The position numbers and the translations under genes are program-made. The notes beneath the pieces are model-generated. The model made no database searches. It was not told where the DNA came from and worked only from the letters and a program-made list of their open reading frames with translations. A DNA stretch of 64,000 nt from Bacteroidales bacterium (GTDB lineage: Bacteria > Bacteroidota > Bacteroidia > Bacteroidales > UBA932). The stretch is taken from positions 62,001 to 126,000 of the forward strand of contig JAQXOE010000011.1 of assembly GCA_029098505.1 (NCBI GenBank), written 5' to 3'. Shown in pieces: positions 25,866-34,423 of this stretch (its first letter is position 1; each line of letters opens with the position of its first letter).

Positions 25866-28800
25866 TTAGAAGTTGATGTTGAGACCTAAAGAGAGTGTCT
25901 TTGCCTGTGGATAGACGCCACGGTCGATACCGTATTCAGTACCATAACCTGAGTTGCCTCCGGTAACCTCAGGATCGCAACCTGAGTATCTGGTAAGGGT
26001 GAAGAGATTCTCTGCCTGAGCATAAAGACGCAGACGGCTGATGCCTACCTTCTGAGTCAGGCTCTGAGGGATGGTATAACCGAGCTGTACGTTACGTGCT
26101 CTCAAGAATGAAGCGTCCTCGATCCAGAGATTTGATACTCTGTAGTTCTCGTTTGTACCACCGTCCCAGGTGAAACGAGGTGCAGAATTTGTGCTGCCCT
26201 CTCCTGTCCAACGGTTGAGTATGGTGCGAGGAAGGTTGATGTAGTAGAGGTCGGTACGGCGGGTAACATTGAAGGTCTGTGCGCCGATCTGGCCCTGGAG
26301 CAACATATTGAAGTCGAAGCCCTTGTAGTCGAAACCGAAGTTGATACCGAAGGTCCAGTCAGGAATACCCTTTCCGAGATAGGTTCTGTCATTGTCCGGA
26401 TCAATCTTGCCGTCACCGTTCACATCCTCGAATTTGACGTCTCCAGGTACTGCATTTGGCTGGATGAGCTGGCCCTCAGGTCCAACATATGAATTGATTT
26501 CATCCATATTCTGGAAGATGCCGATAGCATTGTATCCGTAGAAGTAAGGGAATGGAAGTCCTACGAGACCGCGTGAGAGCTGACCAATCTTATGGCTTGA
26601 AACATAGAGGGAAGTAGCATCATCGCCGAGGTAGGTTAGACGGTTTTTGTTGTATGTGGCGTTAGCGCCAATATAGTAATTGAAATCGCCGAAAGAACCG
26701 CGGTGGTTGATATCGATTTCAAAACCTGAGTTGACCATATCTCCGAGGTTTCCTGTAGGAGCTGAGTCACCTGCGTATGAAGGTACAGGCATTGAAAGAA
26801 GCATACCGCTGGTCTTCTTGTTATAATAGTCCAGGGTAAGGGTGAGCTTGTTCTCCCAGAATCCGAGGTCGAGACCGAGGTCGCTTTGGATTGACTGCTC
26901 CCACTTCACGTTAGGGTTTGAAAGACCTGCAGGCTTGGTACCTATTGAGATGTTCTCGGTTCCTGTAGCACCTGAACCGAATACGTAGTTATTGCCGGAT
27001 GACATATATACTGCGTAGGTGAAGTTACCGATGCTGTCGTTACCGTTGATACCGTAAGAAGCACGAAGCTTACCAATTGAAAGCCAAGGCATTGAGTCCA
27101 TAAAGCTCTCTCTTGCAAAGTTCCACGCCGCCGATACTGAAGGGAAGTTACCCCACTTGTTGTTTGGACCGAAGCGGCTTGAACCGTCCCTTCTTATTGT
27201 AGCCTCAATCATATATCGCTCGTCATAGTTGTATGAAGCTCTTGCGAAATATGAAGCAAGTGAATAAACGATTGAATTCCAGCTTCCCCAACCGTTGCGG
27301 TCGCCATCCTTCTGCTGTCCGAGCGTGTTGTTTACAGAGATCTTCCAAGGATCGTAACCGTACATAAGACCGTTGGCGCTTGCTCCCACATTCTTTGAGC
27401 TGCTTCTGAGGGCACTCTGTCCAAGGAGAACGCTGAAACTGTGTTTGCCGAGGGTCTTGTCGTAGGTGAGGACGTTTTCAATCTGCCAGAGCAGAGACTG
27501 GTTCATTTCCTGGCTGGCAGAAGAGCCGTAATTGATCTTGCTTACGGTTGAAGGATTGCCGTTCTCATCATAAGTGATGGAATCGGTAACTGTGTCGTAC
27601 TTGTAGTTCTTCGAAGATAGGAAGTAAGGTTTTGAATATGAGTGATTTCCCCAGAATGCGAGGTCAGCTCCTACTGAGGTCTTGAACTTGAGACCATCCC
27701 AAATCTGAAGTTCAGCTGAAGCATTGGCAATGAACTTGTGGGTGTCATACTTTGCGCCCGGCATATTCAGCATCGCCATAGGGTTGCTCTGCTCATTGTA
27801 CTTCACACCATCCACAACTGTGAATGCTCTTCCGTCAGCATCTCTGATAATATATGGATAGCCTTCCGGATAGAGGGTCTTGTAAAGGTTCTCAGTAGCC
27901 TCATCAGCATAGATTGACTCGAGAGGTGACATTCCGAGAGCGGAACCGAGGACTGAGCCGTACTCAGTATTCTCACTGATGCCGGTAGAGTTGATGTTGG
28001 CGTATGAAACGCTCTGGTTCACTTTCAGGCTGTTAAGGAAACTGCGGTTCTCGCTTTCATCGAGGAGGGTGATCTGGGTTGACTCCCTGAGTGTGAAACG
28101 GTCGTAGTTTGAACGTCCGTAATTACCACCGATGATACCTTCCTGTGAGAGATAACCGCCGCTCAATGCGTAGGATACGTTCTCTGTTCCACCGCTGACA
28201 GAAATGTCGTGTTTCTGGATAGGAGCATTTCTGTTGAAAACGGCACTTACCCAGTCAGTTCCCTCACCCAATGAATACGGATCATCATAGAGAGGCGCCG
28301 CACCGTTGTTGAGCGAAGCCTCATTCATAATGATTGCATACTCAGTAGCATTGAGTACCTGAGGCTTGCGCCAAGGATTCTGGATACCGTAAGAAAAGTC
28401 GTATGATACCTTCGCCGTTCCCTTCTTACCCTGCTTTGTAGTAACGAGGATGACACCATTCGCACCGCGGGCTCCGTAAACTGCAGCTGAAGCTGCGTCC
28501 TTGAGGACTTCGATACGCTCAATATCATTAGGATTGAGATAGTCGATTCCACCTGAGATGGCCAGACCGTCTACAATATAAAGAGGAGCAGAATCGTGGA
28601 TGGAACCGATACCGCGGACGCGTACCTGTGAGCTTGCGCCCGGAGCACCCGAGCTCTGGCTAACAGTGACACCGGAACTCATACCCTGAAGGACTGCATC
28701 GATTCTATTGTTCGACTGATGCTTCAAAGCGTCTTCGGTGATACTTGAGATAGAAGCCGATACAACGCTCTTTTTCTGAACGCCGTAGCCGACAACAACC

Positions 28801-29117
28801 ACCTCGTCGAGCAGATTGGTATCCTGCTCGAGGATGATTGACAGTTCAGTGCGTCCGTTTACACTGACAAACTGCGTAATGAAACCGATGGAACTGATTT
28901 CGAGTACTGCATTGGAAGGGCAGTTGACCGTAAAAGTACCGTCAACATCGGCGATGGCACCTGTAGTAGTGCCTTGCACCATTATGCCTGCTCCGATTAC
29001 AGGCTCACCATCAGCATCCTTGACTGTACCTCTGACTGTAGTCTGAGCATAAGCAGATGCACAGCTTGCTCCCAAAAGAATAAAAGAGAGAGCGATGAGT
29101 TTGATTAATCTTCTCAT
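25866..29117 (-). CDS. SusC-like TonB-dependent transporter
   Basis: This is a 1083-residue outer-membrane receptor. The signal peptide is followed by a carboxypeptidase-regulatory-like beta-sandwich (about 27-110, VRGTVKDADGEPVIGAGI), the DEVVVVGYGVQKKS region, the plug domain (about 115-225, IYDSAPLYIVDGL type motif) and a 22-strand barrel ending LSLGLNINF. It is the first gene of the PUL operon, upstream of susD, the binding protein, GH16, GH3 and CotH-like genes. The promoter region has only a -7 box, consistent with activator-dependent expression. Confidence 0.97.
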   Translation of the reverse strand: MRRLIKLIALSFILLGASCASAYAQTTVRGTVKDADGEPVIGAGIMVQGTTTGAIADVDGTFTVNCPSNAVLEISSIGFITQFVSVNGRTELSIILEQDTNLLDEVVVVGYGVQKKSVVSASISSITEDALKHQSNNRIDAVLQGMSSGVTVSQSSGAPGASSQVRVRGIGSIHDSAPLYIVDGLAISGGIDYLNPNDIERIEVLKDAASAAVYGARGANGVILVTTKQGKKGTAKVSYDFSYGIQNPWRKPQVLNATEYAIIMNEASLNNGAAPLYDDPYSLGEGTDWVSAVFNRNAPIQKHDISVSGGTENVSYALSGGYLSQEGIIGGNYGRSNYDRFTLRESTQITLLDESENRSFLNSLKVNQSVSYANINSTGISENTEYGSVLGSALGMSPLESIYADEATENLYKTLYPEGYPYIIRDADGRAFTVVDGVKYNEQSNPMAMLNMPGAKYDTHKFIANASAELQIWDGLKFKTSVGADLAFWGNHSYSKPYFLSSKNYKYDTVTDSITYDENGNPSTVSKINYGSSASQEMNQSLLWQIENVLTYDKTLGKHSFSVLLGQSALRSSSKNVGASANGLMYGYDPWKISVNNTLGQQKDGDRNGWGSWNSIVYSLASYFARASYNYDERYMIEATIRRDGSSRFGPNNKWGNFPSVSAAWNFARESFMDSMPWLSIGKLRASYGINGNDSIGNFTYAVYMSSGNNYVFGSGATGTENISIGTKPAGLSNPNVKWEQSIQSDLGLDLGFWENKLTLTLDYYNKKTSGMLLSMPVPSYAGDSAPTGNLGDMVNSGFEIDINHRGSFGDFNYYIGANATYNKNRLTYLGDDATSLYVSSHKIGQLSRGLVGLPFPYFYGYNAIGIFQNMDEINSYVGPEGQLIQPNAVPGDVKFEDVNGDGKIDPDNDRTYLGKGIPDWTFGINFGFDYKGFDFNMLLQGQIGAQTFNVTRRTDLYYINLPRTILNRWTGEGSTNSAPRFTWDGGTNENYRVSNLWIEDASFLRARNVQLGYTIPQSLTQKVGISRLRLYAQAENLFTLTRYSGCDPEVTGGNSGYGTEYGIDRGVYPQAKTLSLGLNINF

Positions 29118-29178
29118 GATGCTGTTTTAGATGTTGTTTATTTAATTAGTGATGGGTAAACCGTTTTAGTTTTCAATG

Positions 29179-29186
29179 CAAAAATA
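29179..29186 (-). promoter_or_regulatory. -7 promoter box for the PUL operon
   Basis: The minus strand reads TATTTTTG, matching TAnnTTTG, about 62 bases before the susC start. No TTTG is present at the -33 position. Lack of a -33 box is usual for inducible PUL promoters that need an activator. Confidence 0.55.
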
Positions 29187-29305
29187 GAAATTCCCGGCTG
29201 ATATTTTCTCCTATGGGCTTCATTTTTATTGCAAAAGTGGATATTGACTATGAATACGAGTTCATTTTCAGGACCTTAAGCTATCAATTGAGTGGATAAT
29301 GTTGT

Positions 29306-29331
29306 TCAAAAAGTGGTTTGATCAGGTCAAA
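29306..29331. promoter_or_regulatory. Alternating TCAAA/TTTGA half-sites in the PUL divergent region
   Basis: TCAAA (29306-29310), TTTGA (29317-29321) and TCAAA (29327-29331) follow each other at about one helical turn in alternating orientation. They lie upstream of GH30, about 75-100 bases before its likely start of transcription. This AT-rich motif could occur by chance. Apart from this and the two promoter boxes I see nothing else in the 309-base gap between susC and GH30. Confidence 0.25.
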
Positions 29332-29426
29332 AAAGCCCGATTTCGGCCCTCACCTGAAACCTCCGATTGGGAAATGATGATTTTTTCCCTAATATTTGTC
29401 ATCGGATCACAATTTCTCTAATCATT

Positions 29427-30911
29427 ATGAAAACCAAGATTATCCTTTCGACCATTCTATCTGCCACCCTCGCAATGGTATCTTGCGGGCATCAAACATC
29501 AAACGGACCTGAGAACTGCGGCAATGCAGGCACAAGCGGAAGCGCTGTCGCATATATTACCAGCTCAGATGGCAGCCGTCTCTTCGAAAGAGCGGATATT
29601 CCTTTTGTCAATACTGTCGAGCCGTCGCAGTCCTCCATACTCGTCAATATAGATGCAAGTGTCAGCTACCAGGAAATTGACGGTTTCGGGGCGGCCCTGA
29701 CCGGAGCAAGCTGTTATAATCTGTTGAAAATGAGCAAGGAAAACAGAACTGCCCTGCTCAAGGAAATCTTCAGCCTCGAAGAAGGTCTGGGAATGAGCCT
29801 CGTAAGAGTCTCAATAGGGGCCTCGGATTTCAGTGTCGATGACGAATTTACCTGGTGCGACGAGGAAGGTCTCGAACATTTTGCAGTTCACCAGGAAGAC
29901 AGGGATTATCTCTTCCCTATATTGAAAGAGGTATATGAAATCAATCCGGGGCTAAAGATCATTGCATCGCCTTGGTCAGCGCCTATTTGGATGAAGCGCC
30001 GCAGTACAAGCGACAACAGCCCTTATCCGAGCTGGACTTCCGGTAGCCTTGCCCCTGAATACTATCAGACTTATGCTGAATACTTTGTAAAATGGATAAA
30101 GACTATGGAGAAAGAGGGCTTCGATATCTATGCTATGACCATTCAGAACGAGCCCCTGAATCACGGCAATTCAATGTCAATGTATATGACTTGGGAGGAG
30201 CAGAGCGAATTCATCAGCAGCGCCCTCGGACCTGCCTTCGAGAAAGCCGGAATCAACACCAAGATTCTCGTTTTCGACCATAATTACAATTATGACAATG
30301 TTGCCTCGCAGAAGAACTACCCTCTTAACATTTATAACAATCCCGAAGCTTCGAAATATGTAGCGGGTTCGGCCTGGCACAACTACGGTGGTTTCGTTAA
30401 TACTCTCAGTGGCATCCATACCTATGCTCCGGAGAAGGAAATCTACTTTACAGAAGCATCAATAGGCACCTGGAACTACGATTTCTCCAAGTGCCTGATC
30501 AATGATTTCAAAAGCATCTTCATACAGACGATGCAGAATTACAGCAAGGGTGTCACCCTCTGGAATCTTATGCTCGATGAGAACAGAGGCCCGTTCAGAC
30601 CAGGCGGCTGCTCGACCTGCTTTGGCGTAGTGACCCTCAACTCTGCGAACGCTACAGTCCAGTCCCGCCAGAGTCACTATTACAATCTTGCACACGCGTC
30701 AAAGGTTATCAAGCCCGGTGCGAAGCGTATCAAGACCTCGGGATATGTACCGTCAGGCGTTAACTATCTGGCTTTCAGTAACCCTGATGGCAGCATTGCC
30801 CTCATTTTTGTAAATGAAGGCAATGAACCAAAACAGCTTGTGCTTAAAGAAGGTTCGCACATTATCCATACTGCCATACCAGCCTCTAGCATAGAGTCAA
30901 TTATCTGGTAA
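29427..30911 (+). CDS. GH30 glycoside hydrolase lipoprotein (candidate beta-1,6-glucanase)
   Basis: This is a 494-residue lipoprotein (signal ending LAMVSC). It has the GH30 barrel and beta-sandwich with QEIDGFGAALTGAS at the start, acid/base Glu242 in MTIQNEPLN and nucleophile Glu343 in YFTEASIG. The overall pattern fits GH30 subfamily 3, whose characterised Bacteroides members cut beta-1,6-glucan. It is divergent from the PUL susC and would complement its GH16 and GH3 enzymes by removing beta-1,6 branches from laminarin. The ATG at 29427 starts the signal peptide; an in-frame ATG at 29367 adds 20 residues without a signal character. A -7-like box (TTTG at 29395-29398) precedes it. Confidence 0.9.
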   Translation: MKTKIILSTILSATLAMVSCGHQTSNGPENCGNAGTSGSAVAYITSSDGSRLFERADIPFVNTVEPSQSSILVNIDASVSYQEIDGFGAALTGASCYNLLKMSKENRTALLKEIFSLEEGLGMSLVRVSIGASDFSVDDEFTWCDEEGLEHFAVHQEDRDYLFPILKEVYEINPGLKIIASPWSAPIWMKRRSTSDNSPYPSWTSGSLAPEYYQTYAEYFVKWIKTMEKEGFDIYAMTIQNEPLNHGNSMSMYMTWEEQSEFISSALGPAFEKAGINTKILVFDHNYNYDNVASQKNYPLNIYNNPEASKYVAGSAWHNYGGFVNTLSGIHTYAPEKEIYFTEASIGTWNYDFSKCLINDFKSIFIQTMQNYSKGVTLWNLMLDENRGPFRPGGCSTCFGVVTLNSANATVQSRQSHYYNLAHASKVIKPGAKRIKTSGYVPSGVNYLAFSNPDGSIALIFVNEGNEPKQLVLKEGSHIIHTAIPASSIESIIW

Positions 30912-30920
30912 GTTTGCGCC

Positions 30921-31700
30921 TTATTCAGCGGTCCCGACCATAATAACTTTTACATTGTTGCCCTGGGATAGAACTTCCTTGACAATAGACTTGACATCAT
31001 CAGTACTGATGCTCTCCAAGGTCTGCTCGAAGCCTTCGATAAGGTCGACGCCGTTGTCAAGATACTCTTCCATTGCAGTAACATAGTAACTGTTGTCGTT
31101 GAGACTCTTCCTGTAGTTCTTGAGAATGTATTCCTTGCCCTTGCTAAGGTTCTCCTCTGACGGGCCGCTTACGGTGAAATTCTCAAGGATGGCTTCAATC
31201 TTTCCGTTCAGGTACTCGTATCTGTCAGGATTTGTCTGGTAAACAATCTGCATATATGCGGTTTTGTTAGGGATGGACTTAACGTCTCCAGCCGCATTGA
31301 TTCCGTAGGTTCCTCCCTCCTTTTCGCGAATTTCCTCGAGCAGTTCTGTGGTAAGTGCCTGCTGTGCAAGGTCGAAGGCGAGTTTGGTCTTGATGCTCCT
31401 ACATAGTTAGTATTTGTATAGGCGGCATTGAGCAGAGAGTCCTGAAGAGCGGTCACAGGCTGGCTTTCTGCGTTCTGGAGCAGTGAATATAGCCTGTTCG
31501 TCTGTGATTCGAAAGCATCGTTATCCTTGCTAAATGAGGTGAAAGACAGATAGTTGAGTTGGAACATTGTCTCCAGGTCTTTAGGAGTCGAGCTGGCCGA
31601 GACGTACCTGGGGGTCAATTGGCAATGCCGGAACTTCCTGTGCATTTGCATTTGACAGAACCATCAAAAGGATGGCCGGTAGGATAAATAACTGTTTCAT
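30921..31700 (-). pseudogene. Decayed M16 (insulinase-like) peptidase
   Basis: The remnant starts at an ATG at 31700 with a signal peptide and the mature start QEVPALPIDPQVRLGQLDS, typical of large periplasmic M16 peptidases, then hits a stop at 31581. From about 31590 another frame continues with STPKDLETMFQLNYLSFT and later TNTNYV, which belong to the C-terminal half. A third segment, LLEEIREKEGGTYGINAAG through VKVIMVGTAE, ends at 30921. The zinc motif HxxEH is absent. Relatives run to about 900 residues, so most of the gene is deleted and at least two frame changes exist. AGCTCGAC at 31587-31594 can be read in both frames, so microhomology deletion is possible. Confidence 0.82.
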
Positions 31701-31707
31701 TCTTCGT

Positions 31708-31725
31708 GTATTAGCGAACTAATAC
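31708..31725. repeat. Perfect inverted repeat with UUCG-type loop upstream of the M16 remnant
   Basis: GTATTAG (31708-31714), four bases, CTAATAC (31719-31725) form a perfect 7-bp stem. On the minus strand the loop is TTCG, the very stable tetraloop. It lies 8 bases before the start codon of the decayed M16 gene and could be a 5' mRNA stem or an operator. Confidence 0.35.
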
Positions 31726-31768
31726 AGTGCAAAACCAATGCTTTTATTTTAAATAGCAAAGAGTATTT

Positions 31769-31799
31769 ATTGTTTTTTGCAATTTTTCTGCTAAATTTG
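31769..31799 (+). promoter_or_regulatory. Promoter for rubrerythrin
   Basis: ATTG (31769-31772), a 19-base spacer and TAAATTTG (31792-31799) match the Bacteroidetes promoter with one change in the -33 box. The start codon is 40 bases downstream. Confidence 0.55.
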
Positions 31800-31838
31800 A
31801 ATTTGGAATTTTTCTAAATAATTATAAAAGACAATATT

Positions 31839-32402
31839 ATGGCTAAATGGATTTGTCCGGTATGCGGTTATGTTCACGAGGGTGACACCGCTCCTGAGAA
31901 GTGCCCTCAGTGCAAGGTCCCAGGATCAAAGTTCAAGATGATGGAAGAAAACAAAGGTCTTCAGTTCGTTACTGAGCACGAATTGGGTATTGCCAATGCT
32001 ATTCCTGCAGGTGAAGAGGGAGACTTCGTTCGTCAGGGTCTCAAGGACCATTTTATGGGTGAGTGTACCGAGGTTGGTATGTATCTCGCAATGAGCCGTC
32101 AGGCAGACAGAGAGGGCTATCCTGAAGTTGCCGAGGCTTTCAAGCGTTATGCTTGGGAAGAGGCTGAGCATGCTTCACGTTTTGCAGAAATGCTCGGTGA
32201 GGTTGTTTGGGACACCAAGACCAACGTTGAGAAACGTATGATGGCTGAAGAAGGCGCTTGCGCAGGCAAGATGGAGATTGCCAAGGTCGCAAAGAAACTC
32301 AATCTTGATGCCATCCACGATTCAGTTCACGAAATGGCTAAAGATGAAGCCCGCCACGGAGCAGGTTTCCAGGGCCTTTTCAACCGCTATTTCAAAAAGT
32401 AG
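31839..32402 (+). CDS. rbr: Rubrerythrin (reverse type, N-terminal rubredoxin)
   Basis: This is a 187-residue cytoplasmic non-heme iron protein that reduces hydrogen peroxide in anaerobes. The N-terminal rubredoxin domain has iron ligands Cys6, Cys9, Cys22 and Cys25, and the C-terminal ferritin-like four-helix domain has diiron motifs [17 protein letters not shown] and EARHGAGF. The rubredoxin domain at the front marks a reverse rubrerythrin. It has its own promoter, and a hairpin terminator follows at 32423-32452. The gene supports an anaerobic, oxygen-exposed lifestyle. Confidence 0.96.
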   Translation: MAKWICPVCGYVHEGDTAPEKCPQCKVPGSKFKMMEENKGLQFVTEHELGIANAIPAGEEGDFVRQGLKDHFMGECTEVGMYLAMSRQADREGYPEVAEAFKRYAWEEAEHASRFAEMLGEVVWDTKTNVEKRMMAEEGACAGKMEIAKVAKKLNLDAIHDSVHEMAKDEARHGAGFQGLFNRYFKK

Positions 32403-32422
32403 TATAACTTGGTTTTATAAAG

Positions 32423-32452
32423 GACGAGGGGAGTTTTTTGACTTCCCTCGTC
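32423..32452 (+). terminator. Hairpin downstream of rubrerythrin, probable terminator
   Basis: GACGAGGG (32423-32430) pairs with CCCTCGTC (32445-32452), extended by AGT with ACT across a T-rich loop. The T tract after the stem is weak (TCTTCTCAG), so termination efficiency is uncertain. Confidence 0.5.
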
Positions 32453-32467
32453 TTCTCAGTTTCCGCA

Positions 32468-33328
32468 ATGATGAAATCCTTATATATTCTTCTTTTGGCA
32501 ATTCCTCTATTGACCGGATGCTTCGGCTATTGCCTTGAGTATGATTGCGTTATAGATGAAGTGGAGGATTCTGCCCCGCTTTTATGGGGACGGGATGTTG
32601 TCAAGCTGCCTTTCTCTTATGTATTTGTACAAACGAAGTTTGAACCTGCCGAACACTTCCGTTCATTCAGGTACAGGGCTTTTGTCGATGGAGAACAATA
32701 TTCATATGCGGAAAACCCAACATATATAGCACATTCTGAATCAAAACAATATTTCGATGTTGTTGTCCCTTCAAACCTCTCCTCAAATAGCCGTCAGATA
32801 AGAATAGAAGTCTCTCTTTCAGAAGATTATGATGGTGGCGATTGGGAAGAATGGAGAAGTGTTTATTCCGGCATCCAGGAAGCAGCCCCTGCTGGAACAC
32901 AGATAATGCCGCCAAGTGAAAACAGCAGAATCTGTTTCATCATTGACGGCAATGAAATGTTTCTAGATGCGGCTGACAATGAGTCTGTCCTCTGTTTGAA
33001 GCAGCTTTTATCAGAAGCTGATCTGCTGCTTGAGATGTACATTGCCAACAATGGGATTTCCTCTGCCAAATGCGATGACATCGAGAGAATCAAGACTGCT
33101 GTTCCTCTGAACCACGTCTCTTTTAAGAAAATCATCAAGGGCGATGTCTATATGAATGACAACGGTCTCCTGTCCATTGACAATGAGACTGTCAAGAGAG
33201 GCGTCAACGGCCGCAGCACCTACATCGGCAGAATTTCCGAGTCCAGTCTCAAGCTTCTTGATGAATGCTGCTACAGCGCGAAATACTTTGGCCCGGACAC
33301 CTATCCTATGACAGTCACATTGAAATAA
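32468..33328 (+). CDS. Lipoprotein of unknown function, possible cyclophilin-like C-terminal domain
   Basis: This is a 286-residue protein with a lipoprotein signal (LLTGC). The N-terminal part (about 20-150) is beta-rich and has no recognisable motif. From about 155 the pattern ICFIIDGNEMFLDAADNESV, then GDVYMNDNGLLSI and YIGRISESS, weakly resembles the cyclophilin-like fold domains of short bacterial lipoproteins. This resemblance is not secure. The start is ATG ATG at 32468; the frame runs further upstream but into the rubrerythrin terminator, so the internal start is preferred. It is convergent with the MBL gene, whose stop is 5 bases away. Confidence 0.65.
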   Translation: MMKSLYILLLAIPLLTGCFGYCLEYDCVIDEVEDSAPLLWGRDVVKLPFSYVFVQTKFEPAEHFRSFRYRAFVDGEQYSYAENPTYIAHSESKQYFDVVVPSNLSSNSRQIRIEVSLSEDYDGGDWEEWRSVYSGIQEAAPAGTQIMPPSENSRICFIIDGNEMFLDAADNESVLCLKQLLSEADLLLEMYIANNGISSAKCDDIERIKTAVPLNHVSFKKIIKGDVYMNDNGLLSIDNETVKRGVNGRSTYIGRISESSLKLLDECCYSAKYFGPDTYPMTVTLK

Positions 33329-33332
33329 AGTC

Positions 33333-34160
33333 TTACTTAATAGCGCTGTCCGAATAATTGATGCGGACTCCGTGCATAGTAAGTACGTGATTGAGTCCCA
33401 TAGATCCCTTCTGACCCTCATCTGGAGACAGTTTGCCGTCAAGTACATCACGGCTTATCTGGAGCATATCAGCTACCCTTTTCTGGGTCTCGACATTAAC
33501 TCCCATGTAATGGCCAGGATAGAGTTTTTCGATATTGTTCTTCTGCATATACTCCAAAGTTCTTTGGCAAGTTATGAGAAGGGTTGAAAAATTGGTCATC
33601 AAAAGAAGGTTGCCTGAACCGAAGGAGTCTCCACTGAAGCCATAGCCTGCCTTCTTGTCAAAGAAGGTAGTGGAACCTGGGGTGTGTCCCGGAGTAAAGA
33701 TGACCTCTATCTCGCGACCTCCAAGGTCAAATACCTGACCATCAGCAAGATACTTAATAGTTCCCTTATAATTACCCATCATAGCCGCTACATTGACCAT
33801 ATCGGCCGCATTGATGTAAATTTCATCGAAGTAGTTGATGGCTGAACCTGTGTGGTCAGGATGCACGTGGGTGGCTACAAGAGTCACTGGCTTTGATGTG
33901 ATTCCCGCAATGATTTTGTCATAGTCCTTGATTTCCGTTCCCGCATCGATGACGAGCGCTCTGTCATTGCCCTCAACGATGTAAATGGCTTCGTTGGCCA
34001 TTTTGTTGCCGTTTCCGTGCCAGGTGTGTGCGTCAATCTGGTGGATTTCAAGGTCTTCTCCCTTGTAGACAGTAGGCTCGCTGAAGCCCATTCTCGGGCC
34101 TTGTGCATTGGCTGCAACAGCCAGAAAAGCCACTGATGCTGAAATAATGAGTTTTTTCAT
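33333..34160 (-). CDS. Exported metallo-beta-lactamase-fold hydrolase
   Basis: This is a 275-residue protein with a signal peptide (MKKLIISASVAFLAVAANAQ). The metal-binding motif is THVHPDH (HxHxDH), followed by a later GHTPGS His, a GDSFGSGN Asp and a C-terminal YPGHYMG His, so both zinc sites can be filled. The substrate is unknown; such enzymes cleave lactones, thioesters or phosphoesters. It lies downstream of an AraC-tail remnant and another MBL-fold gene on the same strand. The two MBL proteins are not close copies of each other. Confidence 0.88.
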   Translation of the reverse strand: MKKLIISASVAFLAVAANAQGPRMGFSEPTVYKGEDLEIHQIDAHTWHGNGNKMANEAIYIVEGNDRALVIDAGTEIKDYDKIIAGITSKPVTLVATHVHPDHTGSAINYFDEIYINAADMVNVAAMMGNYKGTIKYLADGQVFDLGGREIEVIFTPGHTPGSTTFFDKKAGYGFSGDSFGSGNLLLMTNFSTLLITCQRTLEYMQKNNIEKLYPGHYMGVNVETQKRVADMLQISRDVLDGKLSPDEGQKGSMGLNHVLTMHGVRINYSDSAIK

Positions 34161-34192
34161 AAACGTGTGATTATTGATTGTTTGATTTAGTG

Positions 34193-34420
34193 TCAGGCTT
34201 TGCGGAACTCGCTTGGCGATTGTCCCGTTTTCTTTTTGAAAGCATTGGCGAAATACTCCGGACTCTCGAAGTGCAAGATATACGATATCTCCTTCACGGA
34301 TGCGTTGGTACCTCTGAGCATCTCCTTGGCTCTGTGCAGCTTGAGATTGATGAAGTATTGAGCAGGAGACAGTCCCGTGTATTTCTTGAAGGCGTGTCTG
34401 AATTTCGTTCTGCAGTGATC
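34193..34420 (-). pseudogene. AraC-family regulator, C-terminal remnant
   Basis: This frame encodes 75 residues and has no start codon: it opens straight after a stop. It reads CRTKFRHAFKKYTGLSPAQY, then FINLKLHRAKEMLRGTNASV, then SYILHFESPEYFANAFKK, ending KTGQSPSEFRKA. That is the second half of an AraC-type double helix-turn-helix, including the FESPEYFANAFKKKTGQSPSEFR signature. The N-terminal half is missing, and the preceding MBL gene ends 4 bases away. It is therefore a remnant lying between two intact genes, probably carried inside their transcript. Confidence 0.85.
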
Positions 34421-34423
34421 TTA

